A DNA stretch of 64,000 bases from Pseudomonas putida (GTDB lineage Bacteria > Pseudomonadota > Gammaproteobacteria > Pseudomonadales > Pseudomonadaceae). A program made the position numbers and the translations under genes. Positions 1 through 8,447 of the stretch are shown here, piece by piece. The stretch spans positions 4,159,501 through 4,223,500 of the forward strand of contig CP047152.1 of NCBI GenBank assembly GCA_041879295.1, read 5' to 3'. Under the pieces are notes generated by a model. That model did not search any database, had not been told where the DNA came from, and worked only from the letters and a program-made list of their open reading frames with translations. The number at the start of each line of letters is the position of its first letter. Position 1 is the stretch's first letter.

Positions 1-255
1 GCAGCCCTGCAACGAGCCTGCGACCTGCTGGAGGCGTCGACGCCGCTGCACAACGCGCTGCATCAGGCAATCAAGGAAGGCAAGGTACGACCGGCGCCCG
101 GGCAGTCGGTGATCGATGCGGCAGTCGACAGTGGTGTACTCCAGCCTGATCAGGCGCAACGCCTGCACGCGGCCGAACAAGCGCGCCGTGCCGTGATCGA
201 CGTGGATGCCTTCGACAAGGCACAGCTGCTGCCGGAGCAAGGCAAGGTACGCTGA
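1..255 (+). CDS. fadE: FadE-type acyl-CoA dehydrogenase, C-terminal end (partial)
   Basis: Open from the window edge, 84 codons ending in TGA. The tail has the look of the C-terminal extension of the large FadE-type acyl-CoA dehydrogenases: a helical stretch with 'PLHNALHQAIKEGK', then 'AAVDSGVLQPDQAQRL' and a final 'ARRAVIDVDAFD' motif. FadE catalyses the first, FAD-dependent dehydrogenation step of fatty acid beta-oxidation. The catalytic core lies outside the window, so the call rests only on the tail. It is a core gene and marks the left boundary of the accessory region. Confidence 0.65.
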   Translation, partial: AALQRACDLLEASTPLHNALHQAIKEGKVRPAPGQSVIDAAVDSGVLQPDQAQRLHAAEQARRAVIDVDAFDKAQLLPEQGKVR

Positions 256-334
256 GACAGGGGCCGTTTTGCGGCCCCTTCCCCAACCGGCGTATACTCC
301 GCGCCCCGTTTCAACCATTCCGAGGACCACCCCA

Positions 335-739
335 ATGGCCACCCCCCACGTGGAATACCACCTGCAACTGCTGAACCACCTGCGCACCATACTGGTGGCC
401 CTGGGTGAAGCCGAGCAGGTACCGGAGGAAAGCCACACCCTGTTCCTCGACCGCTTCGACGAGCTACTGACCCTGTTGCCGCAAAACCCGCTGGAAAGCC
501 AATATCTGGGCCAAGACCTGATATGCCAGGTGATTCAGCGCTATCCGCAAATCGCCCACCTGGTGCCGCGCGACCTGCTGTGGTTCTTCGGTGGCGACTG
601 CCTGCACTTCATGCCGGACGAAGAGCTGCAGCTCTACCAGAACCTGGAAGATCTGCGCTATGAAGCGGAACGGGACGGCCTGCGGTTTGACTGGCATGCA
701 CAAAAGCAGGCTCTGCTGGAAGCCGTAAAAAAGTCCTGA
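335..739 (+). CDS. PA2817-like conserved Pseudomonas protein
   Basis: 134 residues starting at an ATG in 'CCCAATGGCC', about 80 nt after the dehydrogenase stop and in the same direction, so possibly co-transcribed. The sequence is acidic and helical with no signal peptide or membrane segment, suggesting a cytoplasmic protein. Features include 'DLLWFFGGDCLHFMPDEE' near residue 85-100 and an ending in 'ALLEAVKKS'. It resembles a small family conserved next to acyl-CoA dehydrogenase genes in Pseudomonas whose function I do not know. An in-frame upstream ATG at 206 would overlap the dehydrogenase and is unlikely. Confidence 0.75.
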   Translation: MATPHVEYHLQLLNHLRTILVALGEAEQVPEESHTLFLDRFDELLTLLPQNPLESQYLGQDLICQVIQRYPQIAHLVPRDLLWFFGGDCLHFMPDEELQLYQNLEDLRYEAERDGLRFDWHAQKQALLEAVKKS

Positions 740-901
740 ACACACGTGCGCTGCCGCCCTAAAAATCCGTACCCAGCTGCCACTTAATCCTACATTCAAC
801 CATTGGCCTCCCCCCCTATGCTGTTGGCCGCTCCCCCTTCGGCTCGAAGCCGACGCAAGGGAGCGTCCCCTAGTCAACACGACAACATCAAGGAACTGCC
901 A

Positions 902-1444
902 ATGAAAAAAACTTTGCTCATGCTCGCCATGGCGATGGCCAGCAGCAGCGCATTCGCTCTCGACGATGAAACAGGCCAGATCAGCTTCTACGGTACCATC
1001 TACGGCGGCGGTACCTGCCCGATTGAAGTCGTCGCCCCAGGTGGCAGCGTTATCCCCGAGGTATCGCTGGGTAACTTCACGAAAGGCTACTTCCACACCC
1101 CTGGCACCGCCACGCCTGACAAGGCATTCGCGCTAAAGATAACACCGACTCCGGCCTGCCAAATTCCAGCCCCCCGCACCGCAACCGTGAAATATACACC
1201 CTTGCACGGCATCGTCGGCGGCGACCTTTATGGCGTCAACGGTGCCTCGGGCGTGGGCGTCGCGATCAAAGACAGGCTGAAAGCCAAAATTGCACCCAAC
1301 AGTGCTTCCATCCCATACGATCTATACGTAGATCGCCCAACGGAGATGGTGTTCTACGCCTCGTACGAGTCTTACCTGGATGCAGCAGATATCACCGACG
1401 GTGTAGCACAAGCTGAAGTCGCCTTCACGGTAGACCTGCCTTGA
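902..1444 (+). CDS. Fimbrial major subunit (chaperone-usher pilin)
   Basis: 180 residues. AAGGA precedes the ATG by 7 nt. The N-terminus MKKTLLMLAMAMASSSAFA is a typical Sec signal peptide, cleaved before LDDE. The mature part is beta-rich with two cysteines ('TCPIEV' and 'ACQIP') placed for the pilin disulfide, and it ends in an alternating hydrophobic strand ('AEVAFTVDLP') like the F strand of type 1-like pilins. It would be folded by the periplasmic chaperone encoded 55 nt downstream and polymerised through the outer-membrane usher. That usher is not next door: it lies at 24082 beyond a 21.6 kb block of other genes. Confidence 0.85.
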   Translation: MKKTLLMLAMAMASSSAFALDDETGQISFYGTIYGGGTCPIEVVAPGGSVIPEVSLGNFTKGYFHTPGTATPDKAFALKITPTPACQIPAPRTATVKYTPLHGIVGGDLYGVNGASGVGVAIKDRLKAKIAPNSASIPYDLYVDRPTEMVFYASYESYLDAADITDGVAQAEVAFTVDLP

Positions 1445-1499
1445 CACCTACTCCAGGTGCCCGCACCTGGAGTCCACCATTCCTGCCCGGTCAAACACC

Positions 1500-2237
1500 A
1501 TGTCACCCCTTTCTCGACTTCTGATCACCTCATGCAGCTGCCTGGCGCTGCTCACAGCCATTCTCCCCGGCGCACAAGCGGCACTCACCATCAGCCACAC
1601 GCGAGTGGTGCACGACAGCGCCAAACGCAGCTCCTCGGTCATCGTCGCCAACCCCTCCAACAGGCCGTACGCGGCGCAGGCCTGGGTCAACACCGAAGCC
1701 GACGACGCAACCACTGCCGTCCCCCTGATCGCTGCCCCTAACCTGTTCCGCCTCGACCCCGGTGGCGAACAGACGGTGCAAATCAATGCCCTGCCTAACG
1801 ATCTCCCCCGTGATCGTGAGTCCGTGTTCTATTTCAACCTGCAGGAAATACCGCAGGCAGCGACCAATGACGGAGAGAACATCCTCAACATCGCCCTGCG
1901 CACGCGCATCAAGCTGTTCTATCGTCCCAGTGAGCTCAAAGGCCGCCCGCAAGACCGGTTGAAAGACCTGGCCTGGTCGGTGCAACAAATAGATGGAAAA
2001 CCGCATCTGGTCGTCGATAACCCGTCGCCTTATCACTTCACCTTCAGCCGCCTGGTGGTAAGTGGCAATGGCGCGAGTGAAACCATCAACGCCAAGGCCA
2101 TGGCCTTGCCCCTGGGCACGCAGGCCTATGCGCTGAACACCATGACAGTCACCGATGGGCTACAGGTGAAGTTCACCACGATCAGTGACTACAGTGGCAT
2201 AACTGCAGAGGTCTCCAGCCCGGTTGCAAGGCCGTGA
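1500..2237 (+). CDS. Periplasmic fimbrial chaperone (PapD/FimC family)
   Basis: 245 residues, signal peptide about 27 residues ending 'LPGAQAAL'. Two Ig-like domains are evident. The first strand contains 'TRVVHDSAKRSSSVIVANPS', the G1 strand carries 'ALRTRIKLFYRP' (the motif that donates a strand to pilin subunits), and the second domain follows from about residue 150 ('LVVDNPSPYHFTFSRL'). It keeps pilin subunits folded in the periplasm and delivers them to the usher. In chaperone-usher operons the usher gene normally follows directly. Here the next gene, 14 nt away, is convergent and unrelated. Confidence 0.92.
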   Translation: MSPLSRLLITSCSCLALLTAILPGAQAALTISHTRVVHDSAKRSSSVIVANPSNRPYAAQAWVNTEADDATTAVPLIAAPNLFRLDPGGEQTVQINALPNDLPRDRESVFYFNLQEIPQAATNDGENILNIALRTRIKLFYRPSELKGRPQDRLKDLAWSVQQIDGKPHLVVDNPSPYHFTFSRLVVSGNGASETINAKAMALPLGTQAYALNTMTVTDGLQVKFTTISDYSGITAEVSSPVARP

Positions 2238-2251
2238 TCCAACACTTTCCA

Positions 2252-3709
2252 TCAATCGCGCAGTGGCAGGTTGAGCACGGGACGAAACGCTACCCAAGTC
2301 GCGCCCTCATCGAAGCTTACGGACGCCGTGATAGTAAAATTATGACCGATCCATAGGGTGGCCAGGTGGGTTTTAGGTACCGTCACATCATCGCGCATGC
2401 CAATTCCCTCGTCGGCCTCGGTAGCAGATAACGCATGCGCAAACAGCACGTCATACGCTGGCGCGTCGCTGCCACCAGGCAAGACCCCGGTCAGCTGAAT
2501 GCTGACCTGCTGCCCCTCGGCAATCAAAGGCCAAGTGCCCAGCCGGATCGGCACATTGGCTGGCGCCTTGCCCAGGCTGAACCCATCGGCATTGGCCCCA
2601 TCCAACTCGGGTTGGGGCAACCGCTCCGAGCGCGCTTTCACGTCCAGAGCAAGTGCGTCGGAATCGAGCGCATTGGCGTTGTCACTCACGCGGTATAGCA
2701 CCGTAACGGTATGCGTGCTTTGCGCCAAAACGTACTGGGTGGGTATTTCGAAGAAACGCTCTTGCCCGTTGTACGGCGTGCTGGTCGTAAAGTACCCCGC
2801 TGTGCCCGGCGCTCCCCACACCACCGTGAGGGTTTCATCCGGGTAGATAACCGCACTCGCCGGGACCTCAACCAGTAACGGCGGGTAAAAGTCATTGAGC
2901 GTCAGCGTCTGTTGTGCCCCCCAGCCCTCTGCCTGGTCGATCAACACCGGCGGCAAACTTCGCGGTATCGGCGTGGCAGCCACCTCCAGCGTGACTGGCT
3001 GTGAACCAGCGCTCAGGTTACCGGCACGGTCACAGACCTTGTAATGGACATAGCGCTTGCCATCACCGCGCGCCAGTATCATTTCCTTGGAAAATACGAT
3101 GCTTATCGGCCGGCTAGGGTCCATCAGTTCATACCGATCGACCTCTTCATTGGCAAACGGCTCACGATCCCAGTAAACGATCAGCGTGTCAGCCACTGCG
3201 GGGGTTTGATATCTCGGCACCAGCGCCTGCAGGACGTTGTTCTCGAGGTAGCGCGCGGTCACGCCGTCCCTGAGCACTTCCTCATCGAACACCAGGCTCC
3301 CTTGGTTGTCACCCAGCACTGGCGCCACCTCGTCGATGGTCAGAGACAGAGGCATGGATCCGACCTCCTCCCCATTGAAGCCGTGGGCCAAATAGGTGAC
3401 GGCCGCCACCCCGTGCTCGAGGAACTGCACCGGGACATCCACATAGAGCTCATCTGGCGGTATGTCGTCGTACCAGGTCTTTTTCTCGACCTCTGAACCG
3501 TTCCAGTACAGGATGATCCATTCCGGGCGTTCGGGAGTTGGACGCGAGTATTCCCACATCGGGATGTCGATGCGCAGTGGGCGACCCAACACCGCAACCG
3601 GCAGCAAATTGTGCTGCCCGCCGGGAATGTCGGGTAGCGCATCCGGCGCCGTCGGCGGATCGAGCGGGACCGGAACCGGAACGTAAGTACCCTGTGTAGA
3701 CCGTTGCAT
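2252..3709 (-). CDS. Ig-like repeat protein A (unknown function)
   Basis: About 485 residues from ATG 3709 (MQRSTQGTYVP), with GGAG 9 nt upstream. In-frame ATGs at 3718 and 3724 are also possible. The frame is open to 3775, but that extension runs into the terminator of the upstream gene. There is no signal peptide or membrane segment. I see about four beta-sandwich-like repeats of 110-117 residues, each with a strand of the form 'D-x-hydrophobic-x-V-x-W' (ILYWNG about 65, LIVYWD about 173, LTVVWG about 290, VSIQLTG about 398). The last repeat clearly matches the last repeat of the protein at 17800-19608 ('LGTWPLIAEGQ' against 'LGTWHFIAEKQ'). It is the last gene of the leftward block and faces the chaperone gene tail to tail. 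I do not know its role. Confidence 0.75.
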   Translation of the reverse strand: MQRSTQGTYVPVPVPLDPPTAPDALPDIPGGQHNLLPVAVLGRPLRIDIPMWEYSRPTPERPEWIILYWNGSEVEKKTWYDDIPPDELYVDVPVQFLEHGVAAVTYLAHGFNGEEVGSMPLSLTIDEVAPVLGDNQGSLVFDEEVLRDGVTARYLENNVLQALVPRYQTPAVADTLIVYWDREPFANEEVDRYELMDPSRPISIVFSKEMILARGDGKRYVHYKVCDRAGNLSAGSQPVTLEVAATPIPRSLPPVLIDQAEGWGAQQTLTLNDFYPPLLVEVPASAVIYPDETLTVVWGAPGTAGYFTTSTPYNGQERFFEIPTQYVLAQSTHTVTVLYRVSDNANALDSDALALDVKARSERLPQPELDGANADGFSLGKAPANVPIRLGTWPLIAEGQQVSIQLTGVLPGGSDAPAYDVLFAHALSATEADEGIGMRDDVTVPKTHLATLWIGHNFTITASVSFDEGATWVAFRPVLNLPLRD

Positions 3710-3741
3710 ACTCTGCATCTCCATCCAGTGCAGGCGGGCAC

Positions 3742-3767
3742 AAAAAGGGGAGGTTCGATACCTCCCC
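3742..3767 (-). terminator. Rho-independent terminator of the autotransporter gene
   Basis: An 8-bp perfect stem (GGGGAGGT / ACCTCCCC) with a 5-nt loop is followed, on the minus strand, by a T5 tract. It begins 13 nt after the autotransporter stop codon and lies upstream of the start of repeat protein A, which therefore needs readthrough or its own promoter. Confidence 0.85.
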
Positions 3768-3780
3768 GGTTGCAATAGCC

Positions 3781-5982
3781 CTACCAGCTGTAGTGAAGCC
3801 CGACGTTGGCACCCCAGGGCTGCTCGATCTTTTCACCGTTGGCGTAATCGAAGTCGGCGTGCAGTTGCAGGCGATCGGTCATGCTAACGGCAACCCCCAG
3901 CCCCAGCTCGCCGCGCGAGCCCGACAGATCATTGTCAAACCGGTTGTCGTTGACGTTGACCTGGTTGTCGTCGACGAACTCATGTGCGTAGGCAGCGCGC
4001 AGGTAGGGTTGCACCTTGCGCCCGGCACCTAGGTCGAAGGTACGCCCAACGGTGGCCCCGGCCTTGCCGAGCAGCGAGCGGGTGACGTCGCCGCGCGCCT
4101 GCATTCCGTTATCCAGGTCATAGTGCTTGCCTTGGATGGTGACCATTGACCATTGCGTATAGGGCTCGATGAAGTAGTCATTGCCCAGCTCCAGATGGCG
4201 ACCGAACTCCAGGGATGCACCCACACCGAAGTTGTCGTAATCACCTTTGCTGCGCTTGCCATCGCTCAATGTGATATCCGACGAGTTGTCAAAGCGGTTG
4301 AGCTTGACCACCCCATCCAGATAGTAACCGCTCTGGGCATCGAGCCAGGTGGCATACAGCCCCAGGTAATAACTCTTGACGTCGGCAGACGCGCCACGCG
4401 TCAGGTTCAAGTCCGAATTGCTGTGCCCTGCCATCACACCCAGAAGCCACTGGCCATCCCCAAGCGGCAGCGGCATATCAGCACCTAACGAGAAGCCCTG
4501 CTGTACCTGCTGGTATGCACTGCCCGCTGCATCGGAAACGTTGTACTTGTTGCCATATGCCCTGACCCAGCCACCCGCCTTGCCTTGGTCCAGGCGCAGT
4601 TCGCCCATGCGGCTCCGCAAGGTGGTGAGCTCGCCATACCATACGGTCGGCGCGGTGTTGAACAGGGCCAGCACCGAAGCGGTACCGGGGCTGATGACCT
4701 TGCTCGCACCGTCGAGGAACCAGTCGTTGCCACGCTGCACCAGTTCGTAGGAGAACGTGCCCACGTCGACTGGGCCGTTGAGCAAGGAAAACTGCGCATC
4801 GCCTGCAGCGGCATGCACCAGGTGCAGTTGGTTCTCAGACACAGGGTCGGCACCACTGCTGCCAACCAGCAAGGTATGGCTGCCGGTGGCGGTACCGGTG
4901 ATTTCAAGGTAATCGCTATCGCCGGTACTGAAGTCGGCGTCCATGATGAAGTTGCCACTGCCAGCCAGCGTCCCCACGCTCAAGCGCTGATACTGGCCCG
5001 GCTCACCAAACCTGACACTGCCACCCTCAAGGGCCAAGCTGCCGACCTTGCTGTCCTCGACCATGTTCCAGCGCGCCTGGTTGCTCAGGGTCAGGCCTGC
5101 GACGTTCTCCAGTCGGCCTGTCAGGCTGGCGTGGTTGTCCAGCGTCAGCGAGGCACTGGAGCCCTCTTCGACACGCACGTCACCCACCAGTTGGCTGTTG
5201 TCCACCGTCATGCGTGCCGTGGAACTGCCCGTAACTTCCAGCAGCGCGCCGTTGCTGCCTTGCAAGGTGCTTCCTCCGGCTACGAGGATATCGGCCTCAG
5301 CCGGGCCAAGCGCGGGGTTGCCGACCACAATCGCAGAGCCGTCCTGCCCCTCTACGTGCGACCCCACCAGGCTCACCGTCGCAGTGCCAGGCTGTGCCTG
5401 CGCAGACAATATCCGCAAGCCATTCCGTGCACCCTGCAAACGGCTGCCTTCCGCGCTGAGCGTTGCGTTGTCAAACATGTCCGCAGCTGCGGCCGTACCG
5501 GTACCGACCAGTGTGCTGTTGTGCAGTACAAGGGTCGACTCGGCCGATATCAGCGCCCCCCCCCTGGCGCCTTCGACATAACTGTCACTGACGGTGGCCG
5601 TTGAGCCACCCAGGCTGTTGTCGCGCTGCAAGCGCAGGCCGTAGCGGGCGCTGACCACCCGCGAATTGGCAGTTACGTTTGCGCTCGAACCGCCCCGCAG
5701 GGCGATGCCATCGTCCAGTTGCGCATCCACCGTGCTGCCGCTCATCTCCAGGTGCGCACCGCCAAAAATATCGATGTGCTGGGTGGATGCACCGTTGGCG
5801 TCAAGCCTGGCCCCTGGGTTTAGTTGATAGTTATCGAGTGGTGTATTCGCATCGATGGTCAGGTCGCCATCCACGGTCGTCAACGCTTGGGCAATTGGGC
5901 TTAGCATCATAAGCGCAGACATGACCACCTTGGCCGGCACCAACGGCCCCCCGCGTTGTTTTTGCACAATCCCCATCAGCAA
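3781..5982 (-). CDS. Autotransporter with pertactin-like passenger
   Basis: 733 residues. A basic N-terminus precedes a hydrophobic segment ending 'MLSPIAQA', a plausible signal peptide cleaved near residue 33. The passenger (about 35-450) is a repetitive S/T/G-rich beta-helix with recurring 'hydrophobic-x-G/N-S-x-hydrophobic-x-G' strands, like pertactin. From about residue 470 ('GGWVRAYG') there is a 260-residue autotransporter beta-barrel ending in the terminal aromatic strand 'NVGLHYSW'. It would insert in the outer membrane and display the passenger, for which no catalytic motif or RGD was seen; adhesion is a guess from the class. It has a terminator after it and another before its upstream neighbour's end, so it is probably its own transcription unit. 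Confidence 0.88.
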   Translation of the reverse strand: MLMGIVQKQRGGPLVPAKVVMSALMMLSPIAQALTTVDGDLTIDANTPLDNYQLNPGARLDANGASTQHIDIFGGAHLEMSGSTVDAQLDDGIALRGGSSANVTANSRVVSARYGLRLQRDNSLGGSTATVSDSYVEGARGGALISAESTLVLHNSTLVGTGTAAAADMFDNATLSAEGSRLQGARNGLRILSAQAQPGTATVSLVGSHVEGQDGSAIVVGNPALGPAEADILVAGGSTLQGSNGALLEVTGSSTARMTVDNSQLVGDVRVEEGSSASLTLDNHASLTGRLENVAGLTLSNQARWNMVEDSKVGSLALEGGSVRFGEPGQYQRLSVGTLAGSGNFIMDADFSTGDSDYLEITGTATGSHTLLVGSSGADPVSENQLHLVHAAAGDAQFSLLNGPVDVGTFSYELVQRGNDWFLDGASKVISPGTASVLALFNTAPTVWYGELTTLRSRMGELRLDQGKAGGWVRAYGNKYNVSDAAGSAYQQVQQGFSLGADMPLPLGDGQWLLGVMAGHSNSDLNLTRGASADVKSYYLGLYATWLDAQSGYYLDGVVKLNRFDNSSDITLSDGKRSKGDYDNFGVGASLEFGRHLELGNDYFIEPYTQWSMVTIQGKHYDLDNGMQARGDVTRSLLGKAGATVGRTFDLGAGRKVQPYLRAAYAHEFVDDNQVNVNDNRFDNDLSGSRGELGLGVAVSMTDRLQLHADFDYANGEKIEQPWGANVGLHYSW

Positions 5983-6094
5983 TGACCTCAGTTGTGTCAG
6001 TTAATGTTTCTGCCAAACGGCTATGGCAGAAAAGTTACTAAACACAGTCCGAAAATTCTGTAGGAAAACCCTACAACCCTTTCGTCAACTTCAG

Positions 6095-6130
6095 AAAGGA
6101 CGGCGATGGCGCGCTCTATCGCCGCCCTTT
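6095..6130 (-). terminator. Terminator after repeat protein B
   Basis: 13-bp stem (AAAGGgCGGCGAT / ATCGCCGtCCTTT on the minus strand, one G-U pair) with a 10-nt loop. The odd pair is G-U only in the minus-strand RNA and A-C in the plus-strand RNA, which supports leftward use. It starts 7 nt after the stop codon at 6137. Confidence 0.75.
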
Positions 6131-6136
6131 CACTGC

Positions 6137-8146
6137 TCATTGCCTAAGTGGGCAGGCAGCCCCAAGCTGGTGCATGGAGACAATTTGTTCCAAGGTAAGT
6201 GAGGTGTACGGCTTACCCTCCAAGGTGAAGCTATACGTTACACGACCACGCCCTTCCCTGATGGTTGTGCTGTAGTTAGGAATGGGTAAAATGTGCTTAT
6301 CATATGGCTCGATCCGCCATACGAATCCATTCAACTTACCGCCAGTCAGGGCTATATCTTCTGTCTTGTCGATACCCGGGATTTTTGTGTCGCCAGAGTA
6401 CCCATGCACCGCCGTCCAGTGCATTGTCACCGTATCACTCTCTGTCAAGCCATACTGAGCAAGATCAGGCACTTGAACCCGAATAGATGGGACGGTGTCA
6501 GTGGGGTCGTTTGGATCGAACAACGACTTACACCCCAGCCAGCCTACTGGCGCTTCGGTATTTCCGCCTAAGAAAGCAGGTGCTTCGGGGCGCAAAACGA
6601 TGGCATTGACTAACACATCCGTAGAGGGTGAAGCCGTTTTATTAGGAATGCCAGTGCGCGTGATCTCATAATGAACCGGTACGGTTCCGTTCTTGCCTGC
6701 CTCGATATATTCCCAGGGAATTTCACACGTAATATTCGAGCCGGGGTCTCCACTTTCTACAGGATAATCCGCATCAGCAATATGCTGCGCCCCCCAATAG
6801 AAGGTAATGTTGTCACCCTCTTTGAATGCAGCATCAAGCAAAAACGTCAACGATGCAGGATGCGTTTCATCGTCCGGGGTCAGTTCGTTGGCTTTACCTG
6901 AGATTGCACCAGTTACCGTGACTGGCCCCAGCTTCGGGTTGACGGGCCCTGGCCATTCTGGGTCCGGATTTGGGTCAACCGGCCCAATGCGTTCGAGGTT
7001 GACGTTCACATCAATGGATTTGCTACCTGCCGAGACCGCCCCTCGTCGCAGCTCATAGCTGACGGGCGTCTGCACATCGCCGCTGCTTGTACTACCATAC
7101 TGCTCCCACACTTGCAACGACGTCAGGTTGACGACCAAGGGGAACCGGGGAGCGTTGCCGATCGGTTGCCAGCCGAGCTTGAGCGTCCCCCATGTCACTT
7201 CAAGCTCATCCGTGGGCTTGAAGTTTGAAAATTCAGGGATCTGCACGCTAACACCGGTGAAAACATCCTCTTGGTCAATCAACCCATCACCAGAAGGCGC
7301 CAACGGCACTACAGGGTCCTGCAACCCGGTGGGCAAGGGCCCGATAGCCACCCCTACCGGGAGGTACTGCGAGAGCTTGCTGATGTTCCCTGCCTTGTCC
7401 ACCAACAGGTAGAGTGCATAGACGCCACCGTCACCTGTGTCTTCGATGGCCTTCTTAGGCACTCGCAACGCTTGTGGTGGAGCTTGCACAGGCACACTCA
7501 CAACAGGTGTCAATCCGGAGGGATCGTCAGGCACGCTTTTCAGCCAATACACATGTACGGTATCGCCTGCCTTATAATCGTCATACTCTGGGAAGGCCAA
7601 ATCCACGATATCGATATTGGCATCCGTCACATCCGCAATTGGCGTAAAGGGTGCTGGCGTTGCCTGGCCATAGGGAGGCACGCGGTCAAATATCAGGCTG
7701 AGTTCCCCATCAGATATTATCCTATCCCCACCATTGTACGGCTGAACTTCACAACTGAATTTGTGTTCACCCTCCCCCCAGGCCTCTATCTTCGCTTTGG
7801 GAACTGTGAATGCAAAAGGAAAATCAGGCTTATCATCGGCATTGAATTCCTGGTTGAATATCTCCTCTCGCCCACCCGTAGCCGCAGTATGATAAACATA
7901 TAATGTGTCAAACAGGGTAGACTCCGGCGGTGCAAAGGTATCCCAAGGTTGCAGATCGATAATCAGGTTTTCAGCTGGGTTCAGCAAGACGCTGTTCTTC
8001 ACAGTATTATCTGCAGGGTCCGCCAACAGCGTTTCCTTGATAGTTGGCGGATCGAGCGGCGCGACCTCGACTGCCCGGGCCCTGGCCCCGCGAACGCTTT
8101 GACGGGCTTGTTCTGCTGCCGCCCACTTGCTTACTTGCTTGTTCAT
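6137..8146 (-). CDS. Ig-like repeat protein B (unknown function)
   Basis: 669 residues from the ATG of MNKQVSKWAAAEQARQ, preceded by GTGAGG at short spacing. An in-frame upstream start at 8191 gives an implausible hydrophobic leader. There is no signal peptide. I count about five repeats of roughly 125 residues marked by 'FDTLYVYH' (about 82), 'KAGDTVHVYW' (189), 'KPTDELEVTW' (313), 'KEGDNITFYW' (443) and 'TESDTVTMHW' (570). This is the same strand signature as in proteins A and E of the block, so I treat all three as one family. A proline-rich linker sits near residue 405 ('PVDPNPDPEWPGPVNP'). GC content is visibly lower than in the core genes. It lies between the RHS gene and the autotransporter, with terminators on both sides. 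Function unknown. Confidence 0.8.
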   Translation of the reverse strand: MNKQVSKWAAAEQARQSVRGARARAVEVAPLDPPTIKETLLADPADNTVKNSVLLNPAENLIIDLQPWDTFAPPESTLFDTLYVYHTAATGGREEIFNQEFNADDKPDFPFAFTVPKAKIEAWGEGEHKFSCEVQPYNGGDRIISDGELSLIFDRVPPYGQATPAPFTPIADVTDANIDIVDLAFPEYDDYKAGDTVHVYWLKSVPDDPSGLTPVVSVPVQAPPQALRVPKKAIEDTGDGGVYALYLLVDKAGNISKLSQYLPVGVAIGPLPTGLQDPVVPLAPSGDGLIDQEDVFTGVSVQIPEFSNFKPTDELEVTWGTLKLGWQPIGNAPRFPLVVNLTSLQVWEQYGSTSSGDVQTPVSYELRRGAVSAGSKSIDVNVNLERIGPVDPNPDPEWPGPVNPKLGPVTVTGAISGKANELTPDDETHPASLTFLLDAAFKEGDNITFYWGAQHIADADYPVESGDPGSNITCEIPWEYIEAGKNGTVPVHYEITRTGIPNKTASPSTDVLVNAIVLRPEAPAFLGGNTEAPVGWLGCKSLFDPNDPTDTVPSIRVQVPDLAQYGLTESDTVTMHWTAVHGYSGDTKIPGIDKTEDIALTGGKLNGFVWRIEPYDKHILPIPNYSTTIREGRGRVTYSFTLEGKPYTSLTLEQIVSMHQLGAACPLRQ

Positions 8147-8285
8147 AGCCTCACCCGCTGGATAGAAGTTGAAAAACGACAAACCAACCAAACTCAGGTG
8201 AACCCATTAAAAAGCGTAACCCCCCCATCGACAACTGACAAAAATGTCAGTTGACGCTTTTACAAAGATGCTTTTTTCAAACGTA

Positions 8286-8319
8286 AAAATCCGATACCAG
8301 AGGGCTGGTATCGGATTTT
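8286..8319 (-). terminator. Strong terminator after the first RHS gene
   Basis: 15-bp perfect stem (AAAATCCGATACCAG / CTGGTATCGGATTTT) with a 4-nt loop and T tract, about 130 nt past the RHS stop codon. It is nearly symmetric and could act in both directions. The 300-nt gap 8147-8447 holds nothing else that I recognise and no remnant of an RHS core in any frame. Confidence 0.9.
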
Positions 8320-8447
8320 CCATAAAGCCCAGATTGGGTTCAACTGCTTAAGCAAGCAGCATTATGCGCAGGCGCAAGACCTTTCACCCACGGGGTGGGC
8401 CCACTTGACATTACCCCTGCAAAGCCAGGTAGCCCCTCGATAAAGGG

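Noticed and set aside
4585..5604. Long plus-strand open frame (339 codons) opposite the autotransporter
   Set aside because: It is a shadow of the high-GC minus-strand gene: no ribosome site, no recognisable domain, odd composition, while the minus strand has a signal peptide, passenger and barrel.
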